64,000 bases of DNA from an uncultured Olsenella sp. (GTDB lineage Bacteria; Actinomycetota; Coriobacteriia; Coriobacteriales; Atopobiaceae), in the NCBI GenBank assembly GCA_900540955.1, contig UQIF01000008.1:1-64000 (forward strand), given 5' to 3'. The notes under the pieces were generated by a model that worked only from the letters and a program-made list of their open reading frames with translations, did no database searches and was not told the DNA's origin. The position numbers were made by a program, and so were the translations under genes. Every line of letters starts with the position of its first letter. The first letter of the stretch is position 1. Below, one piece after another: positions 53,570-62,521 of this stretch.

Positions 53570-54661
53570 ATGGGGACCATGGATGAGTCTCCGGACAATT
53601 CGCTTCACGACGAGCTGGCAGCCCGGCTCGATGCGCTCGGCGTCGCAACGGCGTCGGGCGCTTATCGCGTGGAGCGCGTGCTTAAGCGGTCGCCGGCGGA
53701 GGAGACTCAGCTCGTGTACCTGCGCTGCACCGACGGGGGAGAGCTGGGTCCCTATGTGCGCAAGGTGTTTGCCGCCAATGCGGCCATCGGCGGGGTGTAC
53801 CAGAAGCTTGCGGAGGTGCAGCGTGCCGGCGCTCGCTTCAGGCAGCTTCCCCGAATCGTGAGCTGTGCCAAGAAGAACGGCCGACTTGAGGTCGTTATGG
53901 AGTACATACGGGGCGCAACGCTTCGCGAGGTCGTTGAGCGTTCGCGGCCGGAAGACCGAACGCTGCTCGCCTATCGGCTTATGCCCGCCATCTGCGAAGC
54001 TGTCCGGGAGCTCCACGAGGGCACGGGCGAGGTAATCATTCATCGCGATCTCACGCCGAGCAATGTGATAATCCCCGCCGCTGACCCCGCAACGCCCGTG
54101 CTCATCGATTTGGGGATAGCCCGAGTTTGGCGCGAGGGCGCCGGGGTCGACACCACGCGCTTTGGCACGCGTCCCTATGCCCCGCCGGAACAGTTCGGGT
54201 TTGGTCAAACCGATGTGCGAAGCGACGTCTACGCCCTCGGTATGCTGGCGTTTTTCTGCCTGACCGGGCGCGATCCGGAGGTTGGCGACCGGGAGCGCGG
54301 CTTTGCCTGCTATGAAGTGCCCGAAAGGTGGCGGAAAGTTATCGCCAAGGCGGCGTCGCTCGATCCAGGCGAGCGTTACAGCGCCGTCGCAGAGCTCGCA
54401 GAGGCGATTGCTGGGTTGAAGGCGGCGTCGCCTCAGCATGGCCCTTCTCGATCCATGACGTCTCGCCCGGCTCGATTGCTTACCGTTCGAAACGTGATTG
54501 TGCTTCTAGTTTGCGGCGCGATCATCGTCAGCGGACTGAGCACAGCCTTGCCGTCGCCGGGACATATTCAGGGATCGTATGCAGGTTACGTGCTCGGTGC
54601 GGCAGTGCTGTTTCCCTGTTGTGTGGCAATTGCCGCCTACGCGCTTATGGATAAGCGCTAG
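53570..54661 (+). CDS. Serine/threonine protein kinase with C-terminal membrane helices
   Basis: The 363-residue protein has a bacterial Hanks-type kinase domain: ATP-site Lys65 (VRKVF), catalytic loop HRDLTPSN (158-165; Thr replaces the usual Lys after HRDL), metal-binding DLG (180-182) instead of DFG, and GTRPYAPPE, then SDVYALGM. Two helices follow at about 307-323 and 337-358. It is probably a membrane kinase sensing envelope state. It ends at TAG (54659-54661), yet the frame continues with sense codons to TAA at 54784. The first ATG (53570) has AAGG upstream. Confidence 0.82.
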   Translation: MGTMDESPDNSLHDELAARLDALGVATASGAYRVERVLKRSPAEETQLVYLRCTDGGELGPYVRKVFAANAAIGGVYQKLAEVQRAGARFRQLPRIVSCAKKNGRLEVVMEYIRGATLREVVERSRPEDRTLLAYRLMPAICEAVRELHEGTGEVIIHRDLTPSNVIIPAADPATPVLIDLGIARVWREGAGVDTTRFGTRPYAPPEQFGFGQTDVRSDVYALGMLAFFCLTGRDPEVGDRERGFACYEVPERWRKVIAKAASLDPGERYSAVAELAEAIAGLKAASPQHGPSRSMTSRPARLLTVRNVIVLLVCGAIIVSGLSTALPSPGHIQGSYAGYVLGAAVLFPCCVAIAAYALMDKR

Positions 54662-54784
54662 CTGCGAGAAAACGTCTCTTTCTTTCGCGAGCACACTCCG
54701 GCGCAGGTATGGCGGGCGATCGCTGGCGTGTTCGCAGCCATTATGGCTGCCGGGTTTATCGTCGCGCTTCTATTCGAGCTGTAA
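54662..54784 (+). pseudogene. In-frame continuation after the kinase amber codon
   Basis: The 40 codons directly after the TAG stay in frame and encode a basic stretch and a third hydrophobic segment (AIAGVFAAIMAAGFIVALLFEL), then TAA. No start codon with a ribosome site precedes it. It looks like the original kinase C-terminus, cut off by a nonsense change, or reached by readthrough. Confidence 0.6.
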
Positions 54785-54786
54785 AG

Positions 54787-54819
54787 AAGGCGGGCAGAGG
54801 CGTTTCCCCTGCCCGCCTT
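54787..54819. terminator. Terminator after kinase / PepV
   Basis: AAGGCGGGCAG (54787-54797) pairs with CTGCCCGCCTT (54809-54819). It lies between convergent genes, right after the TAA at 54784, which supports transcription through the amber codon. Confidence 0.82.
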
Positions 54820-54849
54820 TGCGCGTGCGAGTGATATCCGTACTCGCAG

Positions 54850-56271
54850 CTACGCCAGGTCAAGCTCCATGAGGCGCGCGATGCTCACGATGTAGATCTT
54901 GAGCGCGCGCTTGAGATCGGCCTCGCTCACGCCCTCGTCGGGGCCGTGCTCCATGCCGACCCACTCGGGCTCGTCGGCGTCGTTCTCGTGCGGGCCGAAG
55001 GCGCAGGCGCGGCTGAACTTGCGGGCATAGGTGCCGCCGCCGATGCAGAAGGCCTCGGCCTTCTTGCCCGTGTACTCGCTGTAGGTGTCGAGCAGGCAGC
55101 TGATCTGGTCGCACTTGGGGTCGATGTAGAAGGGGACCTTGTCCTCGAGCTTGCGGTAGCCGCAGCCGTGGGACGCCGCGATCTGGCCCATGCGCTCCGT
55201 GATGGCCTCGCCCGTGGTCGTGGTGGGGTAGCGGGAGTCGACGGTCTGCACGAAGTGGCCGTCCACGGTGCGCACGGTGCCCGCGATACAGGTAAGGGGG
55301 CCGAACTTCTCGTCGTGGGCGGCGATGCCGGTGTGGGAGCCGCAGGTGTCCTCGGTGAGGGCGACCTCGAGCTCGACGAAGGCGCGGGAGGCGTCGTCGA
55401 CGAGGTCGTTGGCGAGCAGGTAGCGGGCGAGCAGGCCGATGGCGTTTACGGTGCCGGCGGGCAGCGAGGCGTGGCCGCCCTTGCCGTGGGCGCTGACGCG
55501 CGCAAGGCCGTCGCCTGCGGGCTCGACCGTGATGTTGTCGGCGGCGGGCAACGCGGCGGCGTCGGCGCGCACGATGGCGCAGGCGAGGCCGGGGATGGCG
55601 TTGGCCACGGTGCCGCCGTCGAGCTCGACGAGCTTGCCGCCGGCAACGGCGTCGACCGTGCGGAACTCGCCCTGGTAGACGCCCTTCTCGCCGCAGATCA
55701 GCGGGAAGTCGGCGTCGGGCGAGAAGCAGAACAGCGGCTCGGGGCAGCGCTCGAGGTAGTACTTGACGTCGCCCATGGACGTCTCTTCGGCGTTTCCGAT
55801 GATGCAGCGCAGGGTGTAGGGGAGCTTCTTGCCGGAGGCCTCGACCATGCGGGCAAAGAAGTGCGCAGCGTAGAGTGAAAGGACGAAGGGGCCCTTGTCG
55901 TCGAGGACGCCGCGGCCGATGAGGTAGCCGTCCTTGCGCGTGACGTCGAGGGCGGGGAAGGTCCAGCCGAGGCCGAGCGGGACGATGTCGGTGTGGGCGA
56001 TGGTGGCGATGTAGCCGTCGGACTCGCCGGCGAGGTCGGCGTAGCCGATGTAGCCGTCGAGGTCGGTGACGGCCAGGCCGAGGCGCGCGGCGATCTTCTC
56101 GGCGGCGACCAGCGCCTCGTTGGATGCCGGGCCCCAAGGCTTGCCGGGTTCCGCGTGCTCGAGGTCCTCGACTGACTCGATTTTCACGAGGGTGCGGATA
56201 TCTTCGACGACATCCTCCCAGACCTCGTCGACGAAGGCGTCGACGTCCTGCTTGAGCTGCTGCTCGTTCAT
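54850..56271 (-). CDS. M20-family dipeptidase (PepV-like)
   Basis: The 473-residue zinc peptidase cleaves dipeptides. The metal ligands are visible: His in AHTDIVP, Asp in LDDKGP, the catalytic Glu pair NAEETS, DADFP, and a C-terminal His in GMEHGPDEG; a lid domain lies between (HGKGGHASLPAG). AAGGAGG is directly before the ATG at 56271; an upstream frame was rejected. It feeds cytoplasmic amino acid use. Confidence 0.9.
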   Translation of the reverse strand: MNEQQLKQDVDAFVDEVWEDVVEDIRTLVKIESVEDLEHAEPGKPWGPASNEALVAAEKIAARLGLAVTDLDGYIGYADLAGESDGYIATIAHTDIVPLGLGWTFPALDVTRKDGYLIGRGVLDDKGPFVLSLYAAHFFARMVEASGKKLPYTLRCIIGNAEETSMGDVKYYLERCPEPLFCFSPDADFPLICGEKGVYQGEFRTVDAVAGGKLVELDGGTVANAIPGLACAIVRADAAALPAADNITVEPAGDGLARVSAHGKGGHASLPAGTVNAIGLLARYLLANDLVDDASRAFVELEVALTEDTCGSHTGIAAHDEKFGPLTCIAGTVRTVDGHFVQTVDSRYPTTTTGEAITERMGQIAASHGCGYRKLEDKVPFYIDPKCDQISCLLDTYSEYTGKKAEAFCIGGGTYARKFSRACAFGPHENDADEPEWVGMEHGPDEGVSEADLKRALKIYIVSIARLMELDLA

Positions 56272-56442
56272 GCGTCCTCCTTGTGCCGCGTGTGCGGTGC
56301 TCCGGTGGGTGGTTTCCGAAATCATCTTAGCGCGTGGAGGGGAGGGCGGTGCCGCTGCTTGCAAGACGGCATCGATTCCAAAGAAGGGCGCGGCGCGGGG
56401 CTAGCGCGCAGGTGGGGCGCCGCGGCGGTTGCGGCCGCTCGG

Positions 56443-57057
56443 TTAGTTGCGGTTGCCGCGCGTGCGGTTGTAGCCGCGGCCGTAGGCGTCGAACGCGTCG
56501 ATGGCGTCTCGCTCAAGGGCGTCGAGGCTCTCGTAGCCGCTCTGGGTGAGCGAGACGACGCTGATCTCGAAGGCGTCGCCGTACTTGAGGTCGGCGTAGA
56601 CGTCGCCGTTGCCGTGCCCGGTGAGGTGCTGGGTCACGCGGCCGACGACGCGGACGCTCTGGCCGACGTAGTACAGGTCTTGCGTGGTGTTGTGGATCAC
56701 GTAGACGCCGGTGAAGTCGCCGTTTGAGGTGAGGCGGTCGCGCGCGGCGAGGAACTCTCGCGGGGTGGCGCCGGGGGAGACGAGGCCCCAGAGCTTGTTT
56801 TTGAGGGCGGCTTGCCGGCGTTGGAGAGCAGATCCGTAGGCGACGAAGACGGCTGCGAGGGCAAGGCACGCGACGGCGCCCCATAGGCTGAGGTCACAGA
56901 GGAACGCGCCGACCTCAGCTGCCGCGGCGCTGCCTGCCATGCCGAAGCCGTCGGCACGGCCCGTCGAGTAAAGGCATAGGCAAAGAACCGCTACGGAGGC
57001 GAGGCCGCCCGCGACGCGGAAGTAATGCATATGGGTCGTGCTTTGGGAGCTTGCCAA
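56443..57057 (-). CDS. Membrane-anchored GIY-YIG nuclease-domain protein
   Basis: The 204-residue protein has two hydrophobic helices (about 16-31 and 57-75) followed by a GIY-YIG domain: GVYVIHN (117-123) and YYVGQS (129-134), with an Arg at 140 and a downstream helix. This fold usually cuts DNA (UvrC, homing endonucleases); membrane placement is unusual. The start is TTG with AAGGG about eight bases upstream; the next Met (57030) has no ribosome site. Function is unknown. It is close to the tRNA gene. Confidence 0.72.
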   Translation of the reverse strand: MASSQSTTHMHYFRVAGGLASVAVLCLCLYSTGRADGFGMAGSAAAAEVGAFLCDLSLWGAVACLALAAVFVAYGSALQRRQAALKNKLWGLVSPGATPREFLAARDRLTSNGDFTGVYVIHNTTQDLYYVGQSVRVVGRVTQHLTGHGNGDVYADLKYGDAFEISVVSLTQSGYESLDALERDAIDAFDAYGRGYNRTRGNRN

Positions 57058-57077
57058 GACGAAGTGCCCTTCAAACC

Positions 57078-57108
57078 AAAAAAGGCCAGGACCGAAGTCC
57101 TGACCTTT
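57078..57108 (-). terminator. tRNA-Val terminator
   Basis: On the minus strand GGTCAGGAC-ttcg-GTCCTGGCC is followed by TTTTTT, just downstream of the tRNA. Confidence 0.9.
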
Positions 57109-57115
57109 GAATTTA

Positions 57116-57190
57116 TGGTGGGCGTTACAAGATTTGAACTTGTGACCTCTTCCGTGTCAGGGAAGCGCTCTCCCCCTGAGCTAAACGCCC
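57116..57190 (-). tRNA. tRNA-Val (anticodon GAC)
   Basis: The 75-nt cloverleaf has acceptor stem GGGCGTT/AACGCCC, D-arm GCTCAGGGGGAGAGC, anticodon stem CTTCC/GGAAG with loop CTGACAC (anticodon GAC), and T-arm with GTTCAAATC. A 3' CCA is encoded in the genome. Confidence 0.95.
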
Positions 57191-57223
57191 GAAGCTTGGG
57201 GTGCGCGTTTTCGCGCGAGGAAT

Positions 57224-57252
57224 AATATACCGAAGGTCTGGCATAGACGCAA
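57224..57252 (-). promoter_or_regulatory. tRNA-Val promoter
   Basis: On the minus strand TTGCGT (57252-57247), 17 nt, TATATT (57229-57224), with the start about 27 nt before the tRNA 5' end. Confidence 0.75.
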
Positions 57253-57365
57253 CCCTTTTTTTGAAAAACTTTTTCCCAAGCGAAAATTAGCGGTTTTGGG
57301 CTGCCGGCTGTGAGAAGATTGACCTGCGCTCCAAACACACTTCAACCGCACGAGGGGGCAATCCC

Positions 57366-57995
57366 GTGTATACCGTTTTTCTTGCCGGGGGCATCGCCTC
57401 GGGCAAATCTTCCGTAGCCCGCGCGCTCGAGCGCCGAGGGGCTTGGCGCATCGACCTCGACCAGGTCTCGCGCACCGTGCTCGAGCCCGGTTCTGAATGC
57501 GTCGCCGAGGTCGCCGAGGAGTTCGGCGAGGACCTCGTCGACGCACAGACGGGCGCGCTCGACCGCGGTGCCCTCGCGCGCCGAGCCTTTGCCGACGCCG
57601 ATTCCACGGCCCGCCTGGAGGCCATCGAGCTCCCGTATATCCGGTGCATGCTCGTACGCATGTTGGAAGGGGAGGGCTGCTGCCTGACCAAACCGCGGGT
57701 CTGCGTCGTCGAGGTGCCGCTGCTCGACAGGATCGAGTCGATGCTCAACCTCGCCGATGAGGTGCTCGTTGTCGATTGCCCGCTTGAGGTGCGCCGAGTA
57801 CGTGCCCAGGGGCGTGGAATGGACGTTGCCGACTTCGACCGCCGCGCGGCGCTCCAGCCGAGCGATGAGTACCTGCGCAGACACGCGACGGCGCTGCTCG
57901 ACAACTCGGGCGGGCCGTCGGAGCTGGCCGAGCAGGTCGAGGCCTGGTGGTCGGCGCATGAGGCCGCCGGTTGGAGGGGTGCCTGCAATGGCTAG
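57366..57995 (+). CDS. coaE: Dephospho-CoA kinase
   Basis: The 209-residue P-loop kinase carries out the last step of CoA synthesis. P-loop GGIASGKSS (8-16), the Asp of RIDLDQ, and VEVPLLDR (the CoA-binding region) identify it. The start is GTG behind GAGGGG. Its stop overlaps the start of the lytic transglycosylase gene. Confidence 0.92.
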   Translation: MYTVFLAGGIASGKSSVARALERRGAWRIDLDQVSRTVLEPGSECVAEVAEEFGEDLVDAQTGALDRGALARRAFADADSTARLEAIELPYIRCMLVRMLEGEGCCLTKPRVCVVEVPLLDRIESMLNLADEVLVVDCPLEVRRVRAQGRGMDVADFDRRAALQPSDEYLRRHATALLDNSGGPSELAEQVEAWWSAHEAAGWRGACNG

Positions 57996-58578
57996 GGCCA
58001 AGGATAAGACCCGCTTCTTCCGCTGGTTCCGGGCGCTTCCGTTGCTTGTGCTCACGGTCGCCTTCATCGCGTGCGCGACACTCTCGGCCACGCCGACCAC
58101 TTTTGTGGCGCAGACCTTCTATCCGGTTAAGTATCCGGATGCGATCAATGAGTCGGCTGCCAGGCACGGCGTCGATCCGATGCTCGTGGCGGCGGTGGCC
58201 AAGTGCGAGTCGGGCTGGAACGCCGACGCTCAGTCGGGGGCCGGCGCCGTTGGCGTCATGCAGGTCATGCCGTCCACGGCCGAGGAGCTTGCCGAGCTCG
58301 GGGTGGTCGATGGCTCGGCCTTCGACCCCGCGGCGCTCGACGACCCTGCGACCAATATCGAGTACGGCTGCGCGTACCTAGGCGTTCTTCAAGGGGAGCT
58401 CTCCGACGACGATGAAGTGATTTGCGCCTACAACGCAGGGCTCGCGGCGGTGCAGGGCTGGCTCGAGTCCGGCGGCTCGGTTGCCGACAACGTTCCGTTC
58501 TCCGAGACGAAGTATTACCTCGAGCGCGTCAAACAGGCGTATGAGGGCTACAAGCGGTCGTATCCCGACGGGTTTTAG
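57988..58578 (+). CDS. Lytic transglycosylase (SLT domain)
   Basis: The 196-residue exported protein has an N-terminal helix (18-38) that anchors it or is cleaved. The SLT fold follows: KCESGWNADAQSG with the catalytic Glu, VGVMQVMPSTAEEL, and YNAG. It cleaves peptidoglycan glycan strands. The ATG at 57988 with GGAGGGG upstream overlaps coaE by eight bases. The 3' flank is element D. Confidence 0.9.
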   Translation: MARAKDKTRFFRWFRALPLLVLTVAFIACATLSATPTTFVAQTFYPVKYPDAINESAARHGVDPMLVAAVAKCESGWNADAQSGAGAVGVMQVMPSTAEELAELGVVDGSAFDPAALDDPATNIEYGCAYLGVLQGELSDDDEVICAYNAGLAAVQGWLESGGSVADNVPFSETKYYLERVKQAYEGYKRSYPDGF

Positions 58579-58621
58579 CCCCATTGCGTCGCAATCGGGG
58601 TCTGTGCCGGAGCGTTATTCG

Positions 58622-58745
58622 CTTAGTGGGTGAACAAAACTTGGTTCACCTGAGTATCGGCAAATTGCTCAACTCGTCTACCTGCGGTTTTACAAAACGG
58701 GGTTCGTCGGATACTCGACGAACCCCGTTTTGTTCACCCACTAAG
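58622..58745. repeat. 124-nt inverted-repeat element D
   Basis: Perfect 19-nt terminal arms (58622-58640 and 58727-58745; CTTAGTGGGTGAACAAAAC). Next to the right arm is the hairpin GGGGTTCGTCGG with its complement. It shares arms and inner hairpin with element C at 31374 in opposite orientation. It lies between the convergent transglycosylase and Zn-protein genes. Confidence 0.9.
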
Positions 58746-58795
58746 GGATGTTTGCGTGCCCGATGGCTGCGTAAGGCGCCAGACGCGGCAGATTC

Positions 58796-59074
58796 TTAGC
58801 GCGCGGCCCTGTGCGTGAGGTGCCAGCCGCCGCAGAACTCGCACTCGTAGCAGTTGAGGTCGCGCGATCCGTGCCGCTTGCAGGCGCGGATCGCGTCCTC
58901 GGCCTCCGCGCGCGTGGCGTAGCGCTTCTTTCGGTCGCAGGCTCGGTAGCGAGCGTGCTCTTCCCTTCGCGCGTTCTCACGCGCGAAGGCCGCGGCGGCG
59001 CCGGCTTCCGACGCAAGGCCCGCCTCAAACGAGGCGCGCTGCTTAGCCTTTGCCGATTGCTTCCTGCTGCCCAC
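58796..59074 (-). CDS. Small zinc-ribbon-like protein
   Basis: The 92-residue protein has a basic, helical N-terminus. Its C-terminal half holds Cys46, Cys65, Cys75, Cys78, Cys81, His85 and His88. The C-x2-C-x2-C and H-x2-H spacing could bind zinc. No name is certain. The start is GTG with GGAG six bases upstream. Confidence 0.65.
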   Translation of the reverse strand: MGSRKQSAKAKQRASFEAGLASEAGAAAAFARENARREEHARYRACDRKKRYATRAEAEDAIRACKRHGSRDLNCYECEFCGGWHLTHRAAR

Positions 59075-59136
59075 TCAAACTCCGATCCATGCCCGCCTGT
59101 GTCGTGTACTAACTATAATCGCCGCCGGATAACGAA

Positions 59137-59166
59137 ATAGCGCCCGCCGGGTAACCGACGGGCGCC
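59137..59166 (-). terminator. Terminator of pflB
   Basis: On the minus strand GGCGCCCGTCGG-ttac-CCGGCGGGCGC then TATTT, 30-60 nt past the pflB stop. Confidence 0.75.
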
Positions 59167-59196
59167 AAGTCATGCCGTTATGCTCGTGAGCTGGTA

Positions 59197-61467
59197 TTAC
59201 ATGCGCTCGTGGCAGGTACGGGAGATGACGTCGAGCTGCTGCTCACGCGTGAGGTCGATGAACTTCACGGCGTAGCCGGAGACGCGGATGGTGAAGTTGG
59301 CGTACTCGGGCTTCTCGGGGTGCTCCATGGCGTCCTTGAGCTTCTCGACGCCGAAGACGTTCACGTTGAGGTGGTGAGCGCCGTTGGCGAAGTAGCCGTC
59401 GAGGACGTTGACGAGGTTCTGCGTGCGCTGCTCGTCGTCGTTGCCCAGGGCAGACGGGTTGATGGTCTGCGTGTTGGAGATGCCGTCGAGGGCGTACTCG
59501 TAGGGGAGCTTGGCGACGGAGTTCAGCGAGGCGAGCAGGCCGTTCTGCTCAGCGCCGTAGGCGGGGTTAGCGCCCGGGGCGAACGGGGTGAACGCCTTGC
59601 GGCCGTCGGGGGTGCCGCCGGTGGCCTTGCCGTAGACGACGTTCGAGGTGATGGTGAGGATCGAGGTCGTCGGCTCGGAGTTGCGGTAGGTGTGGTGCTT
59701 GGCGATCTTGGCCATGAAGGTCTTGAGCAGCCAAACAGCGACGTCGTCGGCGCGGTCGTCGTCGTTGCCGTACTTGGGGAAGTCGCCCTCGACCTCGTAG
59801 TCGACGACAACGCCCTGCTCGTCGCGGACGGTCTTGACCTTGGCGTACTTGATGGCGCACAGGGAGTCGACGACGTGAGAGAAGCCGGCGATGCCGGTCG
59901 CGAAGGTACGGCGGACGTTGGTGTCGATGAGGGCCATCTCGGCGGCCTCGTAGTAGTACTTGTCGTGCATGTACTGGATGAGGTTCAAGATGTTGACGTA
60001 GAGGTCAGCCAGCCAGTCCATCATCAGGTCGAACTTGTGCATGACCTCGTTGTAGTCAAGGTACTCGCTCGTGATGGGGGCGTACTCGGGGCCGACCTGC
60101 ATGTGGTTGCCCTGCTTGTCCATGAACTTCTCGTCCTTGCCGCCGTTGATGGCGTAGTTCAGGCACTTGGCGAGGTTGGCGCGGGCACCGAAGAACTGCA
60201 TCTCCTTGCCGGTCTCGGTAGCGGAGACGCAGCAGCAGATGGAGTAGTCGTCGCCCCAGACCGGACGCATGACGTCGTCGTTCTCGTACTGGATCGAGGA
60301 CGTGGTGACAGAGATCTTGGCGGCGTACTTGCGGAAGTTCTCCTGCAGGCGCTTGCTGTAGAGAACGGTGAGGTTCGGCTCGGGAGCAGGACCCATGTTC
60401 TCGAGGGTGTGCAGGAAGCGGTAGTCGTTCTTGGTCACGAGGCTGCGGCCGTCCTGGCCGAGGCCGGCGACCTCAAGGGTGGCCCAAACCGGGTCGCCGG
60501 AGAACAGCGCCTGGTAAGAAGGAATACGGGCGAACTTGACCATGCGGAGCTTGAGGACGAGGTGGTCGATGAGCTCCTGGGCCTCGGACTCGGTGATCTT
60601 GCCGGCCTCGAGGTCACGCTGGATGTAGATGTCCAGGAAGGTGGAGACGCGGCCCACGGACATGGCGGCGCCGTTCTGGGTCTTGATGGCGGCGAGGTAG
60701 CCGAAGTAGAGCCACTGGACGGCCTCGTGGGCGTTGGTGGCCGGCTTGGAGATGTCGTAGCCGTAGATCTCGGCCATCTTCTTCATGCCCTGCAGGGCAC
60801 GGATCTGGTCGGAGATCTCTTCGCGCTGACGGATGACCTCGTCGGTCATGGTGCCGTCGCCGCAGTTGGCCTGGTCGGCCTTCTTGCCGGCGATGAGGCG
60901 GTCGACGCCGTAGAGGGCAACGCGGCGGTAGTCGCCGACGATGCGGCCGCGGCCGTAGGTGTCGGGCAGACCGGTGATGACGTGGGAGTGGCGGGCGGCG
61001 CGCATCTCGGGGGTGTACGCGTCGAACACGGCCTGGTTGTGGGTCTTGTGATACTCGTTGAAGATCTGGTTGAACTTGTCGTTCACGTGGAAGCCGTAGT
61101 TCTCGGCCGCCTGCTGGGCCATCTTGATGCCGCCGTAGGGCATGAAGGCGCGCTTGAGGGGCTTGTCGGTCTGCAGGCCAACGATCTTCTCGAGGTCCTT
61201 GGTGTTCTCGCCGATGTAGCCCGGGCCGTAGGCGGTCAGGCCGGAGACGATCTCGGTCTCGCACTCGAGGACGCCGTCGTGGGCGCGCTCCTCGGCCTGA
61301 AGCTCCTGGACCTTGCCCCAAAGCTCGTTGGTGGCGTTGGTCGGGCCGGCCAGGAACGAGTCGTCGCCGTCGTAGGGGGTGTAGTTGCGCTGGATGAAGT
61401 CGCGGACGTTGATGTCGTCCACCCAGTGGCCACCCTTAAAGCCGTTCCACTCTTCGCAAAGCTGCAT
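59197..61467 (-). CDS. pflB: Pyruvate formate-lyase
   Basis: The 756-residue glycyl-radical enzyme splits pyruvate with CoA into formate and acetyl-CoA. The active cysteines are Cys412-Cys413 (CCVS, preceded by an extra Cys411). The radical Gly731 is in [27 protein letters not shown] is the usual family block. The ATG at 61467 has AAGGAGG at seven bases, which selects it over an ATG two codons upstream. It lies downstream of pflA. Confidence 0.95.
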   Translation of the reverse strand: MQLCEEWNGFKGGHWVDDINVRDFIQRNYTPYDGDDSFLAGPTNATNELWGKVQELQAEERAHDGVLECETEIVSGLTAYGPGYIGENTKDLEKIVGLQTDKPLKRAFMPYGGIKMAQQAAENYGFHVNDKFNQIFNEYHKTHNQAVFDAYTPEMRAARHSHVITGLPDTYGRGRIVGDYRRVALYGVDRLIAGKKADQANCGDGTMTDEVIRQREEISDQIRALQGMKKMAEIYGYDISKPATNAHEAVQWLYFGYLAAIKTQNGAAMSVGRVSTFLDIYIQRDLEAGKITESEAQELIDHLVLKLRMVKFARIPSYQALFSGDPVWATLEVAGLGQDGRSLVTKNDYRFLHTLENMGPAPEPNLTVLYSKRLQENFRKYAAKISVTTSSIQYENDDVMRPVWGDDYSICCCVSATETGKEMQFFGARANLAKCLNYAINGGKDEKFMDKQGNHMQVGPEYAPITSEYLDYNEVMHKFDLMMDWLADLYVNILNLIQYMHDKYYYEAAEMALIDTNVRRTFATGIAGFSHVVDSLCAIKYAKVKTVRDEQGVVVDYEVEGDFPKYGNDDDRADDVAVWLLKTFMAKIAKHHTYRNSEPTTSILTITSNVVYGKATGGTPDGRKAFTPFAPGANPAYGAEQNGLLASLNSVAKLPYEYALDGISNTQTINPSALGNDDEQRTQNLVNVLDGYFANGAHHLNVNVFGVEKLKDAMEHPEKPEYANFTIRVSGYAVKFIDLTREQQLDVISRTCHERM

Positions 61468-61560
61468 TGCCATGCCTCCTTGTTCTCGGCGCGGCGTCCC
61501 TGAGCCGGGGGCGACGCGCATTAATAACCTTGCCTTGAACCGATGGTGCCTTTGGTGAAT

Positions 61561-62298
61561 CTATATCTCCAGCTCGCCGCGAAGGATCTGCTGTGCCCGC
61601 GCGGTGCGCTCTGGGGTCGGGGGCTCGACGCCTTCGAGTCGATAGGGGAGACCAAGCTCCTCCCACTTGAAGACGCCGAGGGTGTGGTACGGGAGGACCT
61701 CGACGCGCTTGACGGCGTCTCCGAGCTCGGCGATGAACTCGCGCGTGCGGCGCAGGTACTCGTCGATGTCGGTGATGCCCGGCACGAGGACTTGGCGAAT
61801 CCACAGGGGCTGCTCGCGCTGCGCGAGGTAGCGAAGACAGTCGAGGATGTTCGCGTTGCCGCGGCCGGTGAGCTCGCGGTGCTGCTCGGGGTCGATGTGC
61901 TTGATGTCGGCCATCACGAGGTCGCAGACATCCATGAGCTGCTCGAACTTGCCAAACCACGGCTCCTCGCGCGTGAAAGGCGCAAGCGAGGTGTCCAGGC
62001 AGGTGTTGATGCCGCGGGCGCGCGCCTTCGTGAAGAGCTCGAGCACGAAGTCGAGCTGCCCCAAGGCCTCGCCGCCCGAGACGGTGATGCCGCCCTCCGG
62101 GCCCCAGTAGCTGCGGTAGCGCTCGGCCTGGTCGAGCAGTTCGTCGGCGCTCTTGAGCTCGGCGCCCTCGCCAGCCCAGGTGTCCGGGTTGTGGCAGTAG
62201 GCGCAGCGCATCGGGCAGCCCTTGAGGAAGATGAGGAAGCGAACGCCGGGGCCGTCGGCCGAACCGAACGACTCGATCGAGTGAACACGTCCCTGCAT
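61561..62298 (-). CDS. pflA: Pyruvate formate-lyase activating enzyme
   Basis: The 245-residue radical-SAM enzyme installs the glycyl radical on PflB. CPMRCAYCHNPDTW gives the C-x3-C-x2-C cluster motif; GGEALGQ is the SAM-binding GGE motif. GAGGAGG precedes the ATG. It is first gene of a pflA-pflB operon. Confidence 0.94.
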   Translation of the reverse strand: MQGRVHSIESFGSADGPGVRFLIFLKGCPMRCAYCHNPDTWAGEGAELKSADELLDQAERYRSYWGPEGGITVSGGEALGQLDFVLELFTKARARGINTCLDTSLAPFTREEPWFGKFEQLMDVCDLVMADIKHIDPEQHRELTGRGNANILDCLRYLAQREQPLWIRQVLVPGITDIDEYLRRTREFIAELGDAVKRVEVLPYHTLGVFKWEELGLPYRLEGVEPPTPERTARAQQILRGELEI

Positions 62299-62350
62299 GC
62301 GCGCCTCCTCAGCCTGGATGCCTTGCCTTGCCCCGTTTGGGCCAAAAGCA

Positions 62351-62392
62351 AATCTAGTTGGCGCGCTCGAAGCGTTCCTTGATTGAAATCAA
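62351..62392 (-). promoter_or_regulatory. FNR-box promoter of pflA-pflB
   Basis: TTGATTGAAATCAA (62379-62392) fits the FNR consensus TTGAT-N4-ATCAA exactly. On the minus strand TAGATT (62356-62351) can serve as -10. A start at about 62344 would put the box centre near -41.5, as in class II activation. Confidence 0.75.
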
Positions 62393-62521
62393 GTAAAAGA
62401 TATTTACATAAGCGGATGGGGCGAACGGTAGGATTTTGACGGTAAACGGTTGGCCTGCAGGTGGAAAGAAGTGCCTCCCGCTACTGGCGGCACAATCGAT
62501 CTTAAGCAGCATTCGCGCAGG

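Noticed and set aside
53570..54661. Pseudokinase
   Set aside because: The Lys, HRD Asp and metal Asp are all present; only the Lys after HRDL is changed.
59209..61503. 764-codon plus-strand frame
   Set aside because: Antisense to pflB, whose catalytic motifs are certain.
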